Assembly (NCBI RefSeq): GCF_014164785.1
Contig: NZ_JACJFN010000006.1
Coordinates: 99,688 to 163,687 of the forward strand
Direction: 5' to 3'
Source of the DNA: Aquipseudomonas guryensis
GTDB lineage: Bacteria; Pseudomonadota; Gammaproteobacteria; Pseudomonadales; Pseudomonadaceae
Length of the DNA: 64,000 bases
Positions 1 to 8,776 of the stretch are shown piece by piece (position 1 is the stretch's first letter; the number at the start of each line of letters is the position of its first letter). The translations under genes were made by a program, and so were the position numbers. Below the pieces are notes generated by a model. That model made no database searches. It saw nothing but the letters and a program-made list of their open reading frames with translations, and was not told the DNA's origin.

Positions 1-51
1 TCGATCTGGCTCGTTGAGCGGAATGGCGGGAAGACCCGGATGCTTATTCAT
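1..51 (-). CDS. N-terminus of a probable GAF-domain signalling protein (partial)
   Basis: Only the first 17 codons lie in the window; the gene runs off the left edge. Its ATG overlaps the stop of the upstream kinase gene as ATGA, so it is the next gene of the same operon and is probably translationally coupled. The visible residues include a proline-rich start with an IPLNEPDR stretch. Many GAF-domain diguanylate cyclases and kinases begin with a similar P-x-NE-x-x-R stretch followed by LAALR. That resemblance is the only basis for the family call, and everything after codon 17 is unknown. Confidence 0.45.
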   Translation of the reverse strand, partial: MNKHPGLPAIPLNEPDR

Positions 52-1979
52 GTGCTGGCGTCCTGTGGCTTGGTGACGCTAATAGGCAGCTCGAACCAGA
101 AGGTACTGCCCTGCCCCTCGACCGAGTCAAAGCCAATGCGGCCGTGCATGCGCTCTATCAGCTCTTTGCTGATCGCCAGGCCCAGACCGGTGCCACCCTT
201 CTGCCGGCAATCGCTGGCATCAGCCTGGGTGAACTTGCTGAAGATGCGCGCCCGGAAGTTCTCGCCGATGCCCGGCCCCTGGTCGCGCACGCTGACGCGC
301 ACATGGCCCCCTTGCACGACAGCCGCCACCTCAACGCTGCTGCCTGGTGGGGAAAACTTGGCTGCATTCGACAACAGATTGGCCAGCACCTGGGCCAGCC
401 GTTGACCATCGACCGTCACCGCTACCTGACAGGGCGGGCCAAGCAGTTGCAACTGTACCTGATGCTGGGCGGCGTAAGGCTGGTTGTGCAGCACGGCCTC
501 TTGCAGCAGCGACCACAATGGCTGTTCACGCGCCTCGAAACGCATCTTGCCAGCCAACAGCTTCTCCATATCCAGCAGATCATTGATCAGTTCTTGCAGG
601 CGCTGGCTATTAGCCTGGGCGATCTGCAGCAATTCGCGCATAGCCGCCGGCACCTCACCCAGGGCTCCGCCATTGACCAGGCCGAGCGCACCGGCAATGG
701 CGGTGAGCGGAGTACGCAACTCATGGCTGACGCTAGCGGTAAATTCGCTTTGCAGACGTTGCAGGCGCAAACGTTCGCGCATGTCCTGCACATGCAGGAT
801 ACGCACCTCGCTGGCCGAACCCAGTTGACCGAGGATGGCGGCGCTGCATTCCACGGCGATCTGCTGTTGCTGGCCATCGAGCAGCTGCAGGAACCAGCTG
901 TCGTTATGCCCGAAGCGGAGTGTGGCCAGCCGCACCTGCAGCTGTTCACGCTCAGCCGGGACACACAACTGCATCACCGAACGCTGCAGCAACTGGGTGG
1001 GAGACTGTTGCAGCAGGCGGCAGAGGGCCTGGTTGACTGCCAGCAGTCGCCCCTGAGCATCCAGCAGAGCCATGCCTTGGGGCGCCAGTTCGAAGGCCTG
1101 GAGAAAATCGCGCTGACTCTGGCTCAGAGCGAGCAACAGACTGGTCTTGCGCTGCTGAGAGTGCAGAGCCATGCCGATCAGAGCACTAACCGCCAATGCC
1201 AGCCCCCAGCCCACCAGGCGTAGGCCTCTGAGTAAGGGCGGCTGGGGATTCAGTAAACGCGCCTGCAGCTGCCAGTTGGCGCCCGCCAGAAACACCGGCA
1301 AATGCAGCTCCGTGTCAGGAGTGGAGGTAAGCGCAAGCTGCTGTGCGGCATCCAGGGGCAGCAGCGCGATAGCCAGGCCACGCTGGCGCGCAACCGCCTC
1401 GACTTCGGCGAACAGCCGATCAAAGTCGATGACCGTGCTGATAAGCCCCCAGTAGCGCTGGTCGGCAAGAAACACCGGTACCCGATAAATCAGCCCTCGT
1501 CCGCCCTGTACCAGCTGCAGCGGGCCATCCAGGCGCGGCTGTGCGCTAGCGATGATGCGCTGGATAGTCGGCCACTGTTTGGGCAGATCCGGGTAATACA
1601 GGCCCAGGGCTGCTTCGTTACCACTGAGGGGGTAGAGGAAGTCGATCCGATTGTCCGGCGCCAGGCCAATATTGCGGATATAGCGCCCCTGCTGGAACAG
1701 GCCCTGCAACCAGGGCTCAAGCTCTGCCGTGTCGATGCGACCCTGCCTGGCAGGTATATAGCTGGCCAGGCCGGTGGCCAGATGCAGGGTGGCGTTGAGC
1801 TCACCGAGCAGCACCGCCCGCACCTCATTGGCATGGGCCAACAAGCGTTGCTGTTCGGCCTGCTGTTGGCGCAAGCCATATTGCTGCAGCAGCAGCTCGA
1901 CACCCAGGCCTAGCAACAGCAGCAGCCCCAGGCTGGCCAACCAATTTAGGTACTGGCGAGGTGCATGATGCTGGCTCAT
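48..1979 (-). CDS. CHASE-PAS sensor histidine kinase
   Basis: 643-residue membrane sensor kinase. A hydrophobic segment lies at about residues 12-30. A periplasmic CHASE-like region follows at about 55-240, with PARQG and the NIGLAPDN/YPLSGNE stretches. A second membrane segment at about 252-272 is followed by a PAS domain (about 290-400), a HisKA dimerisation domain with SHELRTPL (His419 is the phosphoacceptor), and an HATPase with N box NLLSNAAKFS, G1 DQGPGIG and G2 GGTGLGLAI. There is no receiver domain, so phosphate must go to a separate regulator, most simply the HDOD regulator of the same operon. The gene begins only 5 bases after the stop of the giant kinase gene. Its catalytic half is a close paralogue of that kinase. 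The ligand cannot be read from the sequence. Confidence 0.88.
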   Translation of the reverse strand: MSQHHAPRQYLNWLASLGLLLLLGLGVELLLQQYGLRQQQAEQQRLLAHANEVRAVLLGELNATLHLATGLASYIPARQGRIDTAELEPWLQGLFQQGRYIRNIGLAPDNRIDFLYPLSGNEAALGLYYPDLPKQWPTIQRIIASAQPRLDGPLQLVQGGRGLIYRVPVFLADQRYWGLISTVIDFDRLFAEVEAVARQRGLAIALLPLDAAQQLALTSTPDTELHLPVFLAGANWQLQARLLNPQPPLLRGLRLVGWGLALAVSALIGMALHSQQRKTSLLLALSQSQRDFLQAFELAPQGMALLDAQGRLLAVNQALCRLLQQSPTQLLQRSVMQLCVPAEREQLQVRLATLRFGHNDSWFLQLLDGQQQQIAVECSAAILGQLGSASEVRILHVQDMRERLRLQRLQSEFTASVSHELRTPLTAIAGALGLVNGGALGEVPAAMRELLQIAQANSQRLQELINDLLDMEKLLAGKMRFEAREQPLWSLLQEAVLHNQPYAAQHQVQLQLLGPPCQVAVTVDGQRLAQVLANLLSNAAKFSPPGSSVEVAAVVQGGHVRVSVRDQGPGIGENFRARIFSKFTQADASDCRQKGGTGLGLAISKELIERMHGRIGFDSVEGQGSTFWFELPISVTKPQDAST

Positions 1980-1984
1980 GGACT

Positions 1985-4900
1985 CTACTCCAGCGGCAGG
2001 TCGAACCAGAAGGTACTACCCTGCCCCTCCCGTGAGTCGAAGCCGATCTGGCCGCCCATGCGCTCAATCAATTCCTTGCTGATCGCCAGCCCCAGCCCGG
2101 TGCCACCCTTGCTCCGACTATCGCTAGCATCGGCCTGGGAGAACTTGCTGAAAATGCGCGCCTTGAAGGCTTCGGGAATGCCTACCCCCTGGTCATGCAC
2201 ACTGACGCGCACCCAACCGTCACGGATCATGGTGTCGACATTCACCGTGCTGCCGGGCGGAGAAAATTTGGCGGCATTCGATAACAGATTGGCCAAGACC
2301 TGGGCCAGGCGCTGGTTGTCGACCCGCACCAGGCAGGCAACCGGCACGGTTGATAGGGCAAGGTGCACCTGATGCTGATCGGCATAGGGCTGGTTGTGCT
2401 GCACCGCCTCGCCCAGCAACGACCACAACGGTTGCTCGCGCAGCTCAAAGCGCATCTTGCCCGCCAGCAGCTTCTCCATATCCAGCAGGTCATTGATCAG
2501 TGCGCTCAGGCTCAGGCTGTTGATGTGGGCAATCTGCAACATCTGCTGCATGGCGGCCGGCACCTCGCCCAGGGCGCCGCCATTGATCAGCCCCAGGGAA
2601 CCGGCGATGGACGTCAGCGGGGTGCGCAACTCATGGCTGACGGTGGAAACGAACTCGTTCTTCATCTGCTCAATGCGTTTGCGCTCGCTGATATCGCGGA
2701 TCACAGCGATAAAGCGACATTGGCCCTGGTGAGTGATCTGCGACACCGCCAGTTCGAGGGTGAATTGCTCGCCATTCTTGCGCTGACCGAGCAGCTCGCG
2801 CACCGTGCCGATCAGCCTGGCTACGCCGCTCTGGCGGTAGGCCTGCAGGTACTCATCGTGGCTCGAGTGATCGGGCTCAGGCATCAGCATCCTGACATTG
2901 CGCCCCTGCACTTCGCTTGCCGGGTAACCAAAGACGCGTTCGGCAGCCTGATTGAAGGTCTCGATAAGGCCCTGTTCATCAATGGTGACGATGGCGTCGA
3001 TGACATTGTCGAGCAGGGTGCGCAAGTAGTCCTCGCGCTCGCGGACAGCTCGCTCAGCCTCGACCCGCTCACTGAAATTCTGAATTTGCGAGACGAAATG
3101 CAGAGGCTGGCCTTGAGCATCACGCACTAGCGACACGCTGAGCAGGATCCAGATGATGCGCCCCTGGCTATCCAGGTAACGTTTCTCCAACTGGTAGCTG
3201 TTGATTGCGCCGGCCAGCAGTTGGTCGAGCAGATGCAGGTCACCCTGCAAGTCGTCGGGATGGGTCAGGCGCTGGAAATCCAGTTGCAGGAGTATCTCTC
3301 GGCTGTAGCCGAGCATGTTGCAGAGGGCATCGTTAACCTCCAGCCAGCGGCCGTCCAGGCTCACCAGCGCCATGCCCTGAGGCGCGGTGTTGAAGGCATT
3401 GCTGAAACGCTGCTGGCTGACCAGCAGCGCATCTTCGGCGGTCTTGCGGTCGCTGATATCCCAGATAAAGCCGGAGACCCAGAGCAGATGGCCGTCCTGG
3501 TCATATTCGCCGCGCCCTTTCTCGCGCACCCAGACGCTATGGCCGTTGGCATGCTGCAGGCGGTAGGTCAGCTCGAAGCTTTCCTTGCGCTCGATGGCTA
3601 CCAGTGACTGGTAAGTGAGGTGCAGGTCGTCGGGATGGACGATGCTGGAGAAGGTGCGCACCTTGTTGTTGATGAAATCACTGGCCGGGTAACCGGTCAG
3701 ATTGGCGATCTCGTCGCTCATGTAACGCATGGTCCACTCGACATCGTTTTCGCAGCGATAGACCAACCCTGGCAGGTTGGCAACCAGGCCGCGAAAGCGG
3801 CTCTCGCTCTTCTGCAGGGCGCGGTTAGCCTGCTGCAGTTCACTGATATCGCTGGCGATTCCGAGGAAGCCGCTGATCCTTCCTGCACCATCGAACATGG
3901 CACTGACCGTCAGGTTGACCCGGCGCTGGCGACCGTCCTTGCATTGGTAGGTCCACTGACGGGTTTCCGGCTCGCCGCTACGAGCGTGGTGGATGAACAC
4001 CTCGAAGCCGCTGATCGGACGGCCTAGTTGCTGGGTCAGGCGCTGGCCACGTCTGTCGACTTCTTCGGCCAGGTGGAATAGCGCTGGGCTGTGCTGGCCG
4101 ATCACCTCCTCGGCGCGGTAGCCAAGCAGACGCTCGGCGCCGGTATTGAATAGATTGATCAGGCCGTCCGGATCGGTGGCGATGATGCTCACCCCGGTCG
4201 CCGAGTCGAGCACCGCCTGCAGGAAGGCGCGCGCCTCGCGTACCGCCTCCTGCTGCTGGCGCATTTCGCTGACATCAGCATGGGTGCCGTACATCATCAA
4301 CGGCTGACCGTCGCTGGTGCGACTGACCACTCGGCCACGGGTATGCACCCAGACCCAGTTCCCGGCCTTGTGGCGCATGCGGCACTGGCAGTCGTAGTAC
4401 GGTGCTTCCCCGCGAAAGTGCACCTGCAAATGCTCATTCGAACGCGCCAGGTCATCTGGGTGGCAAAAGGTAGCCCAGGTGCTGATATCGATAGAGCCCA
4501 ACTCGGACAGCTGATAGCCGATGATTTCCGCCCAGCGTTCGTTGAACACCGCAGCCCCCGTCTGCACGTTCCACTCCCAGGTGCCGACGTGGGTACCTTC
4601 GATGATGCTAACCAGGCGCTCGCGTTGGGCCTTGAGCGCCTCCTCGGCGCAGGCCTGCTCGGTCACGTCCTGCACTGTGCCGATCAAGCGTACCAGGCGG
4701 CCGTCATGATCCGGCTGCAGACGGGCCAGCTCCTGCACCCAGCGCACTTCGCCATTGGGACGAACAATGCGGTGACGCACGTCGTATTCGCCGCCCTGCA
4801 GCACCCGCGCTTCGCTGGCCTCGATCAGTACCAAGTCATCGGGGTGCACGCAGCGCTTGAAGCTTGTCAGGCTCGGGACAAATTCTTGCGGGTCGTAGCC

Positions 4901-7189
4901 AAAGATGTCGTAGATCGGCTGCGACCAGTACAGGCTTCCGTCATCCAGATTGGCTTCCCAATGGCCCAGATGGGCGATGCGCTGGGACTCGTCCAGGCGC
5001 TGCAGCAAGGTCTGCCGGGCCTGTTCCTGCTGCTGACGCTCCAGGGTGGCGCCGACCCAGCGTGCAAACAGACGCAAGAATTCGCGCTCGGTCTGATCGA
5101 AAGGTGCCTCACGGCCTTGCGCTGCGCAGAAAGCCAGAGTGCCGAAAGGCTGGCCACCAACGCGGATGGCGATACCTATATAGGTCTCCAGCTGGAACAG
5201 GGGATAGCATGGGTGACGGGCATATTCGCTGTCGCCCATGTGGTCGATGGCCAGTACGTCGTCGCTTTGCAGGGCGATGCTGCAGTAGGTATCGCCAAGG
5301 CTGAAGCGCTGACCATCCTCCAGGCTATCCGGCGGTGATACTTGGGCCAGTACCCGGTAGTCATCGCCCTCGATGCGGCTGATAAGGCCTAACGGGGTAG
5401 CGTAAAAATCGGCCCCCAGGCGCAGAGCTGCTCGCAGCTGCTGCTGGCTGTCCAAATGAGACAGGGCAGCAATCTCGTTGAGCGCACGCAGGGCCTTCTG
5501 CTGACGTTGCAAGCTCTGCTGGGTCTGCTGGCGCTGGATATCACGGCGCAATGCTTCGATCAGTTGGCCAAGGGTGGCCAGCAAGGGTTGCAGCTGCGCG
5601 GCAAAATCCTGGGGATAGCCGTCAGGGCGATTGGCCAGGCCGAGCATGCCGATAAACTGACCATTAGCAAATAAAGGCAGCCCGGCAAAGGACCGCAACT
5701 CCGGGTGCCCGGGGGGCAACCCACCGCGACGTGGATCAGCGGCGGGATCGTTACTGATAAGCGCCTGGCCGTCACGGATGACTCGGCCAAACAAGGTGTC
5801 CAGATTGCGAAACTCCAGGCCCTGGGGCGCCTGCTGCGCATAGAAATCCGCACTGGCCTGATCCCAGGCGATATTGCTGATGGCATAGGTGCGCAGATAA
5901 CGCTGCTGCTGGTCGTCGAGCAGAATCTCGCCAATAAAGCCGAACTGGCTGGCACTCAGTTCCAGGATGCGGACCAGCAGAGCATCGAAGCTCTCACGCT
6001 GATTATCGGCCTGGATATAGGCGGCCTGGGCCTCGGCAATCAACGCCAGCAGCTGGCGCGCCTGCTCGCTCTCGCGATGGCGCTCCTGCAGCCTGGCCTG
6101 ATGCCCTAGCATCAGCTTGCGAGTGCTCGCGCGGGTGGCCCAGAGCAGCAGCAAAAGCAGGCTCAGGGCGCCCAGCCAGGCCAGCGCCCATTTGCCCACC
6201 AGCTGTTTTTTCTCGTACTGGTGACGCTGATACAGAGGGCTGATATCACGCCACAGCAAGGCCACCGCCTGTAGATCTGCAGCTGTACCCGGCACCTGTC
6301 CATAGCTGGGCAAGACGACCTGGTTGAGCAGATAGTAACGGCCCCGGTCTTCCAGCAGACGAATACTGTCGCCTGCCTCGGCAGCCGGTAGCAAACCGCT
6401 GGTTTGCCAACGCTCGGCCTGGGGGCGCGAGGCCCTGGCCAGGCGCCAGGTATTCGCGGACAAATCCAGGCCACGTAACGACTCGCCGCTGCGCACAGGC
6501 TCTAGAACAGACTGCCCCAAGCGCAGGGCGATACCCGCATCCAGCTCATGATCGAGCTCCTGCAGGTTGTCGAGCACCTCGAGTACCACTTCCAGCGCAC
6601 CGATGGTACGCACGCCCTGCTCGTCGTCGAGCTGCACCGGGCTGATGGCGCGTACCCCGGAGCTGCGCGTCCCCAGAGTGAGGCCAGCACGGGCCTGACC
6701 GCCAGCCATGACGTCGCGCAGCATAGGCCGTTGGCTCAATTGCAGGTCGCCGAAGGCATTCGGATTGTGTACTCGCAACAGCACCTGCCCCTCGCGTCCC
6801 AGGTGTACATAGAGGCGGAAGGGATGCTTATCCTGAAGAATGCGCCAGCGAGGCAGCAGACGGATATAGAGCTGATCGCGAATCTGTCGATAGCTGGGAT
6901 GCTGCGCGCTCAGCCCCTGGGTTTGCAGAACCAGAGCCTGGCGGACCAGGTCCACCAGCAAAGTGTCGGCAGCTAGGCTTTCGGCCAGCAGCAGTGCCTC
7001 GGCATTCTGCCGTTGTTGCGAACTGAGCAGAGCCAGACGTTGCAGCTCGCTCTGGCTGTCCAGCTGCAGTTGCCAGAGGCTTTCGCGCTCGACCAAAGCA
7101 CGCCAAGCAAGGCCGACAAAGAGCAAGGTTAGGCCGAGGCTACCAAACAAAATAATGGCGCGAATGGTGGTGGAACTGTTCCGACCCAT
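1985..7189 (-). CDS. giant multi-sensor (Cache-like, GAF, multiple PAS) histidine kinase
   Basis: 1734-residue sensor kinase. A membrane segment at about 11-28 is followed by a roughly 300-residue extracytoplasmic region resembling Cache-type sensors, then a second membrane segment near 333-350. The cytoplasmic half holds two GAF-like domains (about 400-735) and then a chain of about six PAS/PAC units (FGYDPQEF, IGYQLSEL, LGYRAEEV, TGYPASDF, LGYSREIL and FGYPASEV mark their cores). It ends in HisKA with SHELRTPL (His near 1519) and HATPase with DQGVGI and GGTGLGLAI. No receiver or HPt domain is present. The ATG at 7189 has AAAGAG upstream, and the gene lies 29 bases after the regulator gene. 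It probably integrates several cytoplasmic and periplasmic cues. The signals and the true partner are inferred only from gene order. Confidence 0.88.
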   Translation of the reverse strand: MGRNSSTTIRAIILFGSLGLTLLFVGLAWRALVERESLWQLQLDSQSELQRLALLSSQQRQNAEALLLAESLAADTLLVDLVRQALVLQTQGLSAQHPSYRQIRDQLYIRLLPRWRILQDKHPFRLYVHLGREGQVLLRVHNPNAFGDLQLSQRPMLRDVMAGGQARAGLTLGTRSSGVRAISPVQLDDEQGVRTIGALEVVLEVLDNLQELDHELDAGIALRLGQSVLEPVRSGESLRGLDLSANTWRLARASRPQAERWQTSGLLPAAEAGDSIRLLEDRGRYYLLNQVVLPSYGQVPGTAADLQAVALLWRDISPLYQRHQYEKKQLVGKWALAWLGALSLLLLLLWATRASTRKLMLGHQARLQERHRESEQARQLLALIAEAQAAYIQADNQRESFDALLVRILELSASQFGFIGEILLDDQQQRYLRTYAISNIAWDQASADFYAQQAPQGLEFRNLDTLFGRVIRDGQALISNDPAADPRRGGLPPGHPELRSFAGLPLFANGQFIGMLGLANRPDGYPQDFAAQLQPLLATLGQLIEALRRDIQRQQTQQSLQRQQKALRALNEIAALSHLDSQQQLRAALRLGADFYATPLGLISRIEGDDYRVLAQVSPPDSLEDGQRFSLGDTYCSIALQSDDVLAIDHMGDSEYARHPCYPLFQLETYIGIAIRVGGQPFGTLAFCAAQGREAPFDQTEREFLRLFARWVGATLERQQQEQARQTLLQRLDESQRIAHLGHWEANLDDGSLYWSQPIYDIFGYDPQEFVPSLTSFKRCVHPDDLVLIEASEARVLQGGEYDVRHRIVRPNGEVRWVQELARLQPDHDGRLVRLIGTVQDVTEQACAEEALKAQRERLVSIIEGTHVGTWEWNVQTGAAVFNERWAEIIGYQLSELGSIDISTWATFCHPDDLARSNEHLQVHFRGEAPYYDCQCRMRHKAGNWVWVHTRGRVVSRTSDGQPLMMYGTHADVSEMRQQQEAVREARAFLQAVLDSATGVSIIATDPDGLINLFNTGAERLLGYRAEEVIGQHSPALFHLAEEVDRRGQRLTQQLGRPISGFEVFIHHARSGEPETRQWTYQCKDGRQRRVNLTVSAMFDGAGRISGFLGIASDISELQQANRALQKSESRFRGLVANLPGLVYRCENDVEWTMRYMSDEIANLTGYPASDFINNKVRTFSSIVHPDDLHLTYQSLVAIERKESFELTYRLQHANGHSVWVREKGRGEYDQDGHLLWVSGFIWDISDRKTAEDALLVSQQRFSNAFNTAPQGMALVSLDGRWLEVNDALCNMLGYSREILLQLDFQRLTHPDDLQGDLHLLDQLLAGAINSYQLEKRYLDSQGRIIWILLSVSLVRDAQGQPLHFVSQIQNFSERVEAERAVREREDYLRTLLDNVIDAIVTIDEQGLIETFNQAAERVFGYPASEVQGRNVRMLMPEPDHSSHDEYLQAYRQSGVARLIGTVRELLGQRKNGEQFTLELAVSQITHQGQCRFIAVIRDISERKRIEQMKNEFVSTVSHELRTPLTSIAGSLGLINGGALGEVPAAMQQMLQIAHINSLSLSALINDLLDMEKLLAGKMRFELREQPLWSLLGEAVQHNQPYADQHQVHLALSTVPVACLVRVDNQRLAQVLANLLSNAAKFSPPGSTVNVDTMIRDGWVRVSVHDQGVGIPEAFKARIFSKFSQADASDSRSKGGTGLGLAISKELIERMGGQIGFDSREGQGSTFWFDLPLE

Positions 7190-7218
7190 GGTTGGCTCTT
7201 TCTGGCCTTTTACTGCGT

Positions 7219-8346
7219 TTAACTCAATCCAGCTAAGCGGCGCAAACGTGCCAGCTTGGCGCTATCGGGCTGCGGTCCCAGCTCGCTGGCAGCCAGATGC
7301 ATGACAATCGCTTCACGCTTGGTGTTGATTGTCGGTAGAGCATAGCAAGCACCGATCAGCTCCCGCAGTGGATTAGGTAAGCGCCAGTGGATTTTCAGGC
7401 GCGCAGCAACCTCACTGCTGGCGCCACTCAAGGCTTGGCTGAGTTCCTCCAGGCTCAGCGTGTGACCACTGTTGCGCCAGCGCTGGGCCTGCTGGAGCAC
7501 ACACAACTCCCCCATACGATGCAACAGTGCCGCACTGTGCAGCGGCGCGGGATCAAGCCTGCAGGCAGCAGCCAGTTCCGCTAGGCGCTGACAAAGAACC
7601 TGGATCTGTTCATAGGCTGCCATGGCCTGAAGTTGGAGTTCGGCGTCTTCCAGCTCGGCTGCCGGATTCAGCGCCAGCCCCAGGGCAATATTCAGACTGG
7701 TGCCCGCGCCCAGGGTCTGCAGGGCCTGAGTCAAACTCAGGCACACCTCACCGCCACTGCTGTACTGGGCGCTGTTGGCTGCGGCCAGCAGTCGTGCCGT
7801 GATGGCCGGTTCATCACGCCCCAGATTATGCAGCTGACGCAAATCGGCGGGCTGCCGGCCGAGCGCCCTGAGCTTGTCCAGAGTGCCTGCCTGCAGCGGC
7901 ATATCCAGTTCGTCAGCGGCCTGGCTACTGAGAAATTCACTGAAGTTGCTGGCCAGCGAGCTGCTCGCAGGGAAACTCAGGTCAGCAGAAGGTAGTAGCC
8001 GATTGAGGCAATCGAGCACCTTGGGCATTTGGAATGGCTTGCTGATAAAGGCATTGATACGCAACGAGCGCACCTCCAGCACGCTGTCGCGATCGGCACG
8101 CCCGGTGATCATCACTAGGGGAATCTGGCTGTCCTGCTTGCGGATCTGCTCCAGCAATCGGGTGCCGGGGCCGTCGGGAAGATTCCAGTCACAAATCACC
8201 AGATCGGCTGATTGCCGCTGCCACTCCGCCAAGGCGGCGCTGACACTAACCTGGCAACTGATCTGCGCCTGAGGACGCAAACTATGAACAATCTGCCGCA
8301 ACAGATCGGCAATCCAGGCATCGTCTTCAAGAATTATCACACGCAT
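7219..8346 (-). CDS. response regulator with HDOD output domain
   Basis: 375 residues and first gene of the signalling operon. The receiver domain (about 1-118) has the acidic pocket LEDD at 7-9, the phosphoacceptor Asp53 in VICDWNLPDG, Thr81 and Lys103 in SKPF. A linker leads to an HDOD domain (about 150-350) with ITARLLAAANSAQY and a SLTQALQTLG stretch. HDOD is a catalytically dead relative of HD hydrolases and usually works through protein-protein contacts. The output is therefore neither DNA binding nor an obvious enzyme. In some pseudomonads and Xanthomonas, HDOD proteins tie into c-di-GMP, motility or stress signalling. Which of these applies here is not visible. About 160 bases with no gene separate it from the tRNA terminator, so the operon promoter must lie there. 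Confidence 0.88.
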   Translation of the reverse strand: MRVIILEDDAWIADLLRQIVHSLRPQAQISCQVSVSAALAEWQRQSADLVICDWNLPDGPGTRLLEQIRKQDSQIPLVMITGRADRDSVLEVRSLRINAFISKPFQMPKVLDCLNRLLPSADLSFPASSSLASNFSEFLSSQAADELDMPLQAGTLDKLRALGRQPADLRQLHNLGRDEPAITARLLAAANSAQYSSGGEVCLSLTQALQTLGAGTSLNIALGLALNPAAELEDAELQLQAMAAYEQIQVLCQRLAELAAACRLDPAPLHSAALLHRMGELCVLQQAQRWRNSGHTLSLEELSQALSGASSEVAARLKIHWRLPNPLRELIGACYALPTINTKREAIVMHLAASELGPQPDSAKLARLRRLAGLS

Positions 8347-8510
8347 GCAGTACCCCTACTGGCTCAGCCTAGAAGAAGTACACACTATTACGTGGGTAGA
8401 GGCCATCACAGGAACAGAAGAATCCCCCCGTAAACACATTCAGCACCGCAACGCGGGATTGAATCAGCCTGTAGGGTGTGCGGGGTACCTATGGGGCATT
8501 CACCAGTACA

Positions 8511-8540
8511 AAAACGCGAAGCCCCGCATGGCGGGGCTTC
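8511..8540 (-). terminator. terminator of tRNA-Ser
   Basis: A GC-rich stem of AAGCCCCGC paired with GCGGGGCTT around a three-base loop is followed on the minus strand by a T-tract (forward a-run at 8511-8514). It lies just downstream of the tRNA-Ser 3' end, which is typical of an intrinsic terminator for a monocistronic tRNA. Confidence 0.85.
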
Positions 8541-8551
8541 GGTGATAAATA

Positions 8552-8641
8552 TGGCGGAAGCGGTGAGATTCGAACTCACGGAAGAGTTTCCCCTTCGACG
8601 GTTTTCAAGACCGTTGCATTCAACCGCTCTGCCACGCTTCC
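8552..8641 (-). tRNA. tRNA-Ser (anticodon UGA)
   Basis: The 90-nt reverse-strand sequence begins GGAAGCGTGGC and ends in CCGCTTCCGCCA, with the acceptor stem closing and CCA encoded. The anticodon loop reads CT-TGA-AA, so it decodes UCA/UCG. A long variable arm, as expected for class II serine tRNAs, and a TTCGAAT T-loop are present. It is a stand-alone gene with its own terminator. tRNA-Ser genes are common integration sites, but no integrase or duplicated 3' end was seen next to it. Confidence 0.96.
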
Positions 8642-8699
8642 GGCGCTTGCTGCGGGCGGCAATCTTACCGGAACGCAACACACTGTCAAACTCTCGTAA

Positions 8700-8727
8700 T
8701 TGGCAGACTATCGCGGTCTGTTATGAT
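8700..8727 (+). promoter_or_regulatory. probable sigma-70 promoter of the BI-1 family gene
   Basis: TTGGCA at 8700-8705 and TATGAT at 8722-8727 are separated by 16 bases, about 50 bases upstream of the ATG at 8777. The match to the vegetative consensus is good. No transcript evidence is available. Confidence 0.5.
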
Positions 8728-8776
8728 CGACTTGACTGCGGTCACGGACCCAACTTGTCACTACAGGAGTGTTGTC

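Noticed and set aside
8552..8641. Genomic island at tRNA-Ser
   Set aside because: No integrase, no repeated tRNA 3' end and no abrupt composition shift next to the tRNA within the window, although the signalling operon beyond it may be accessory.
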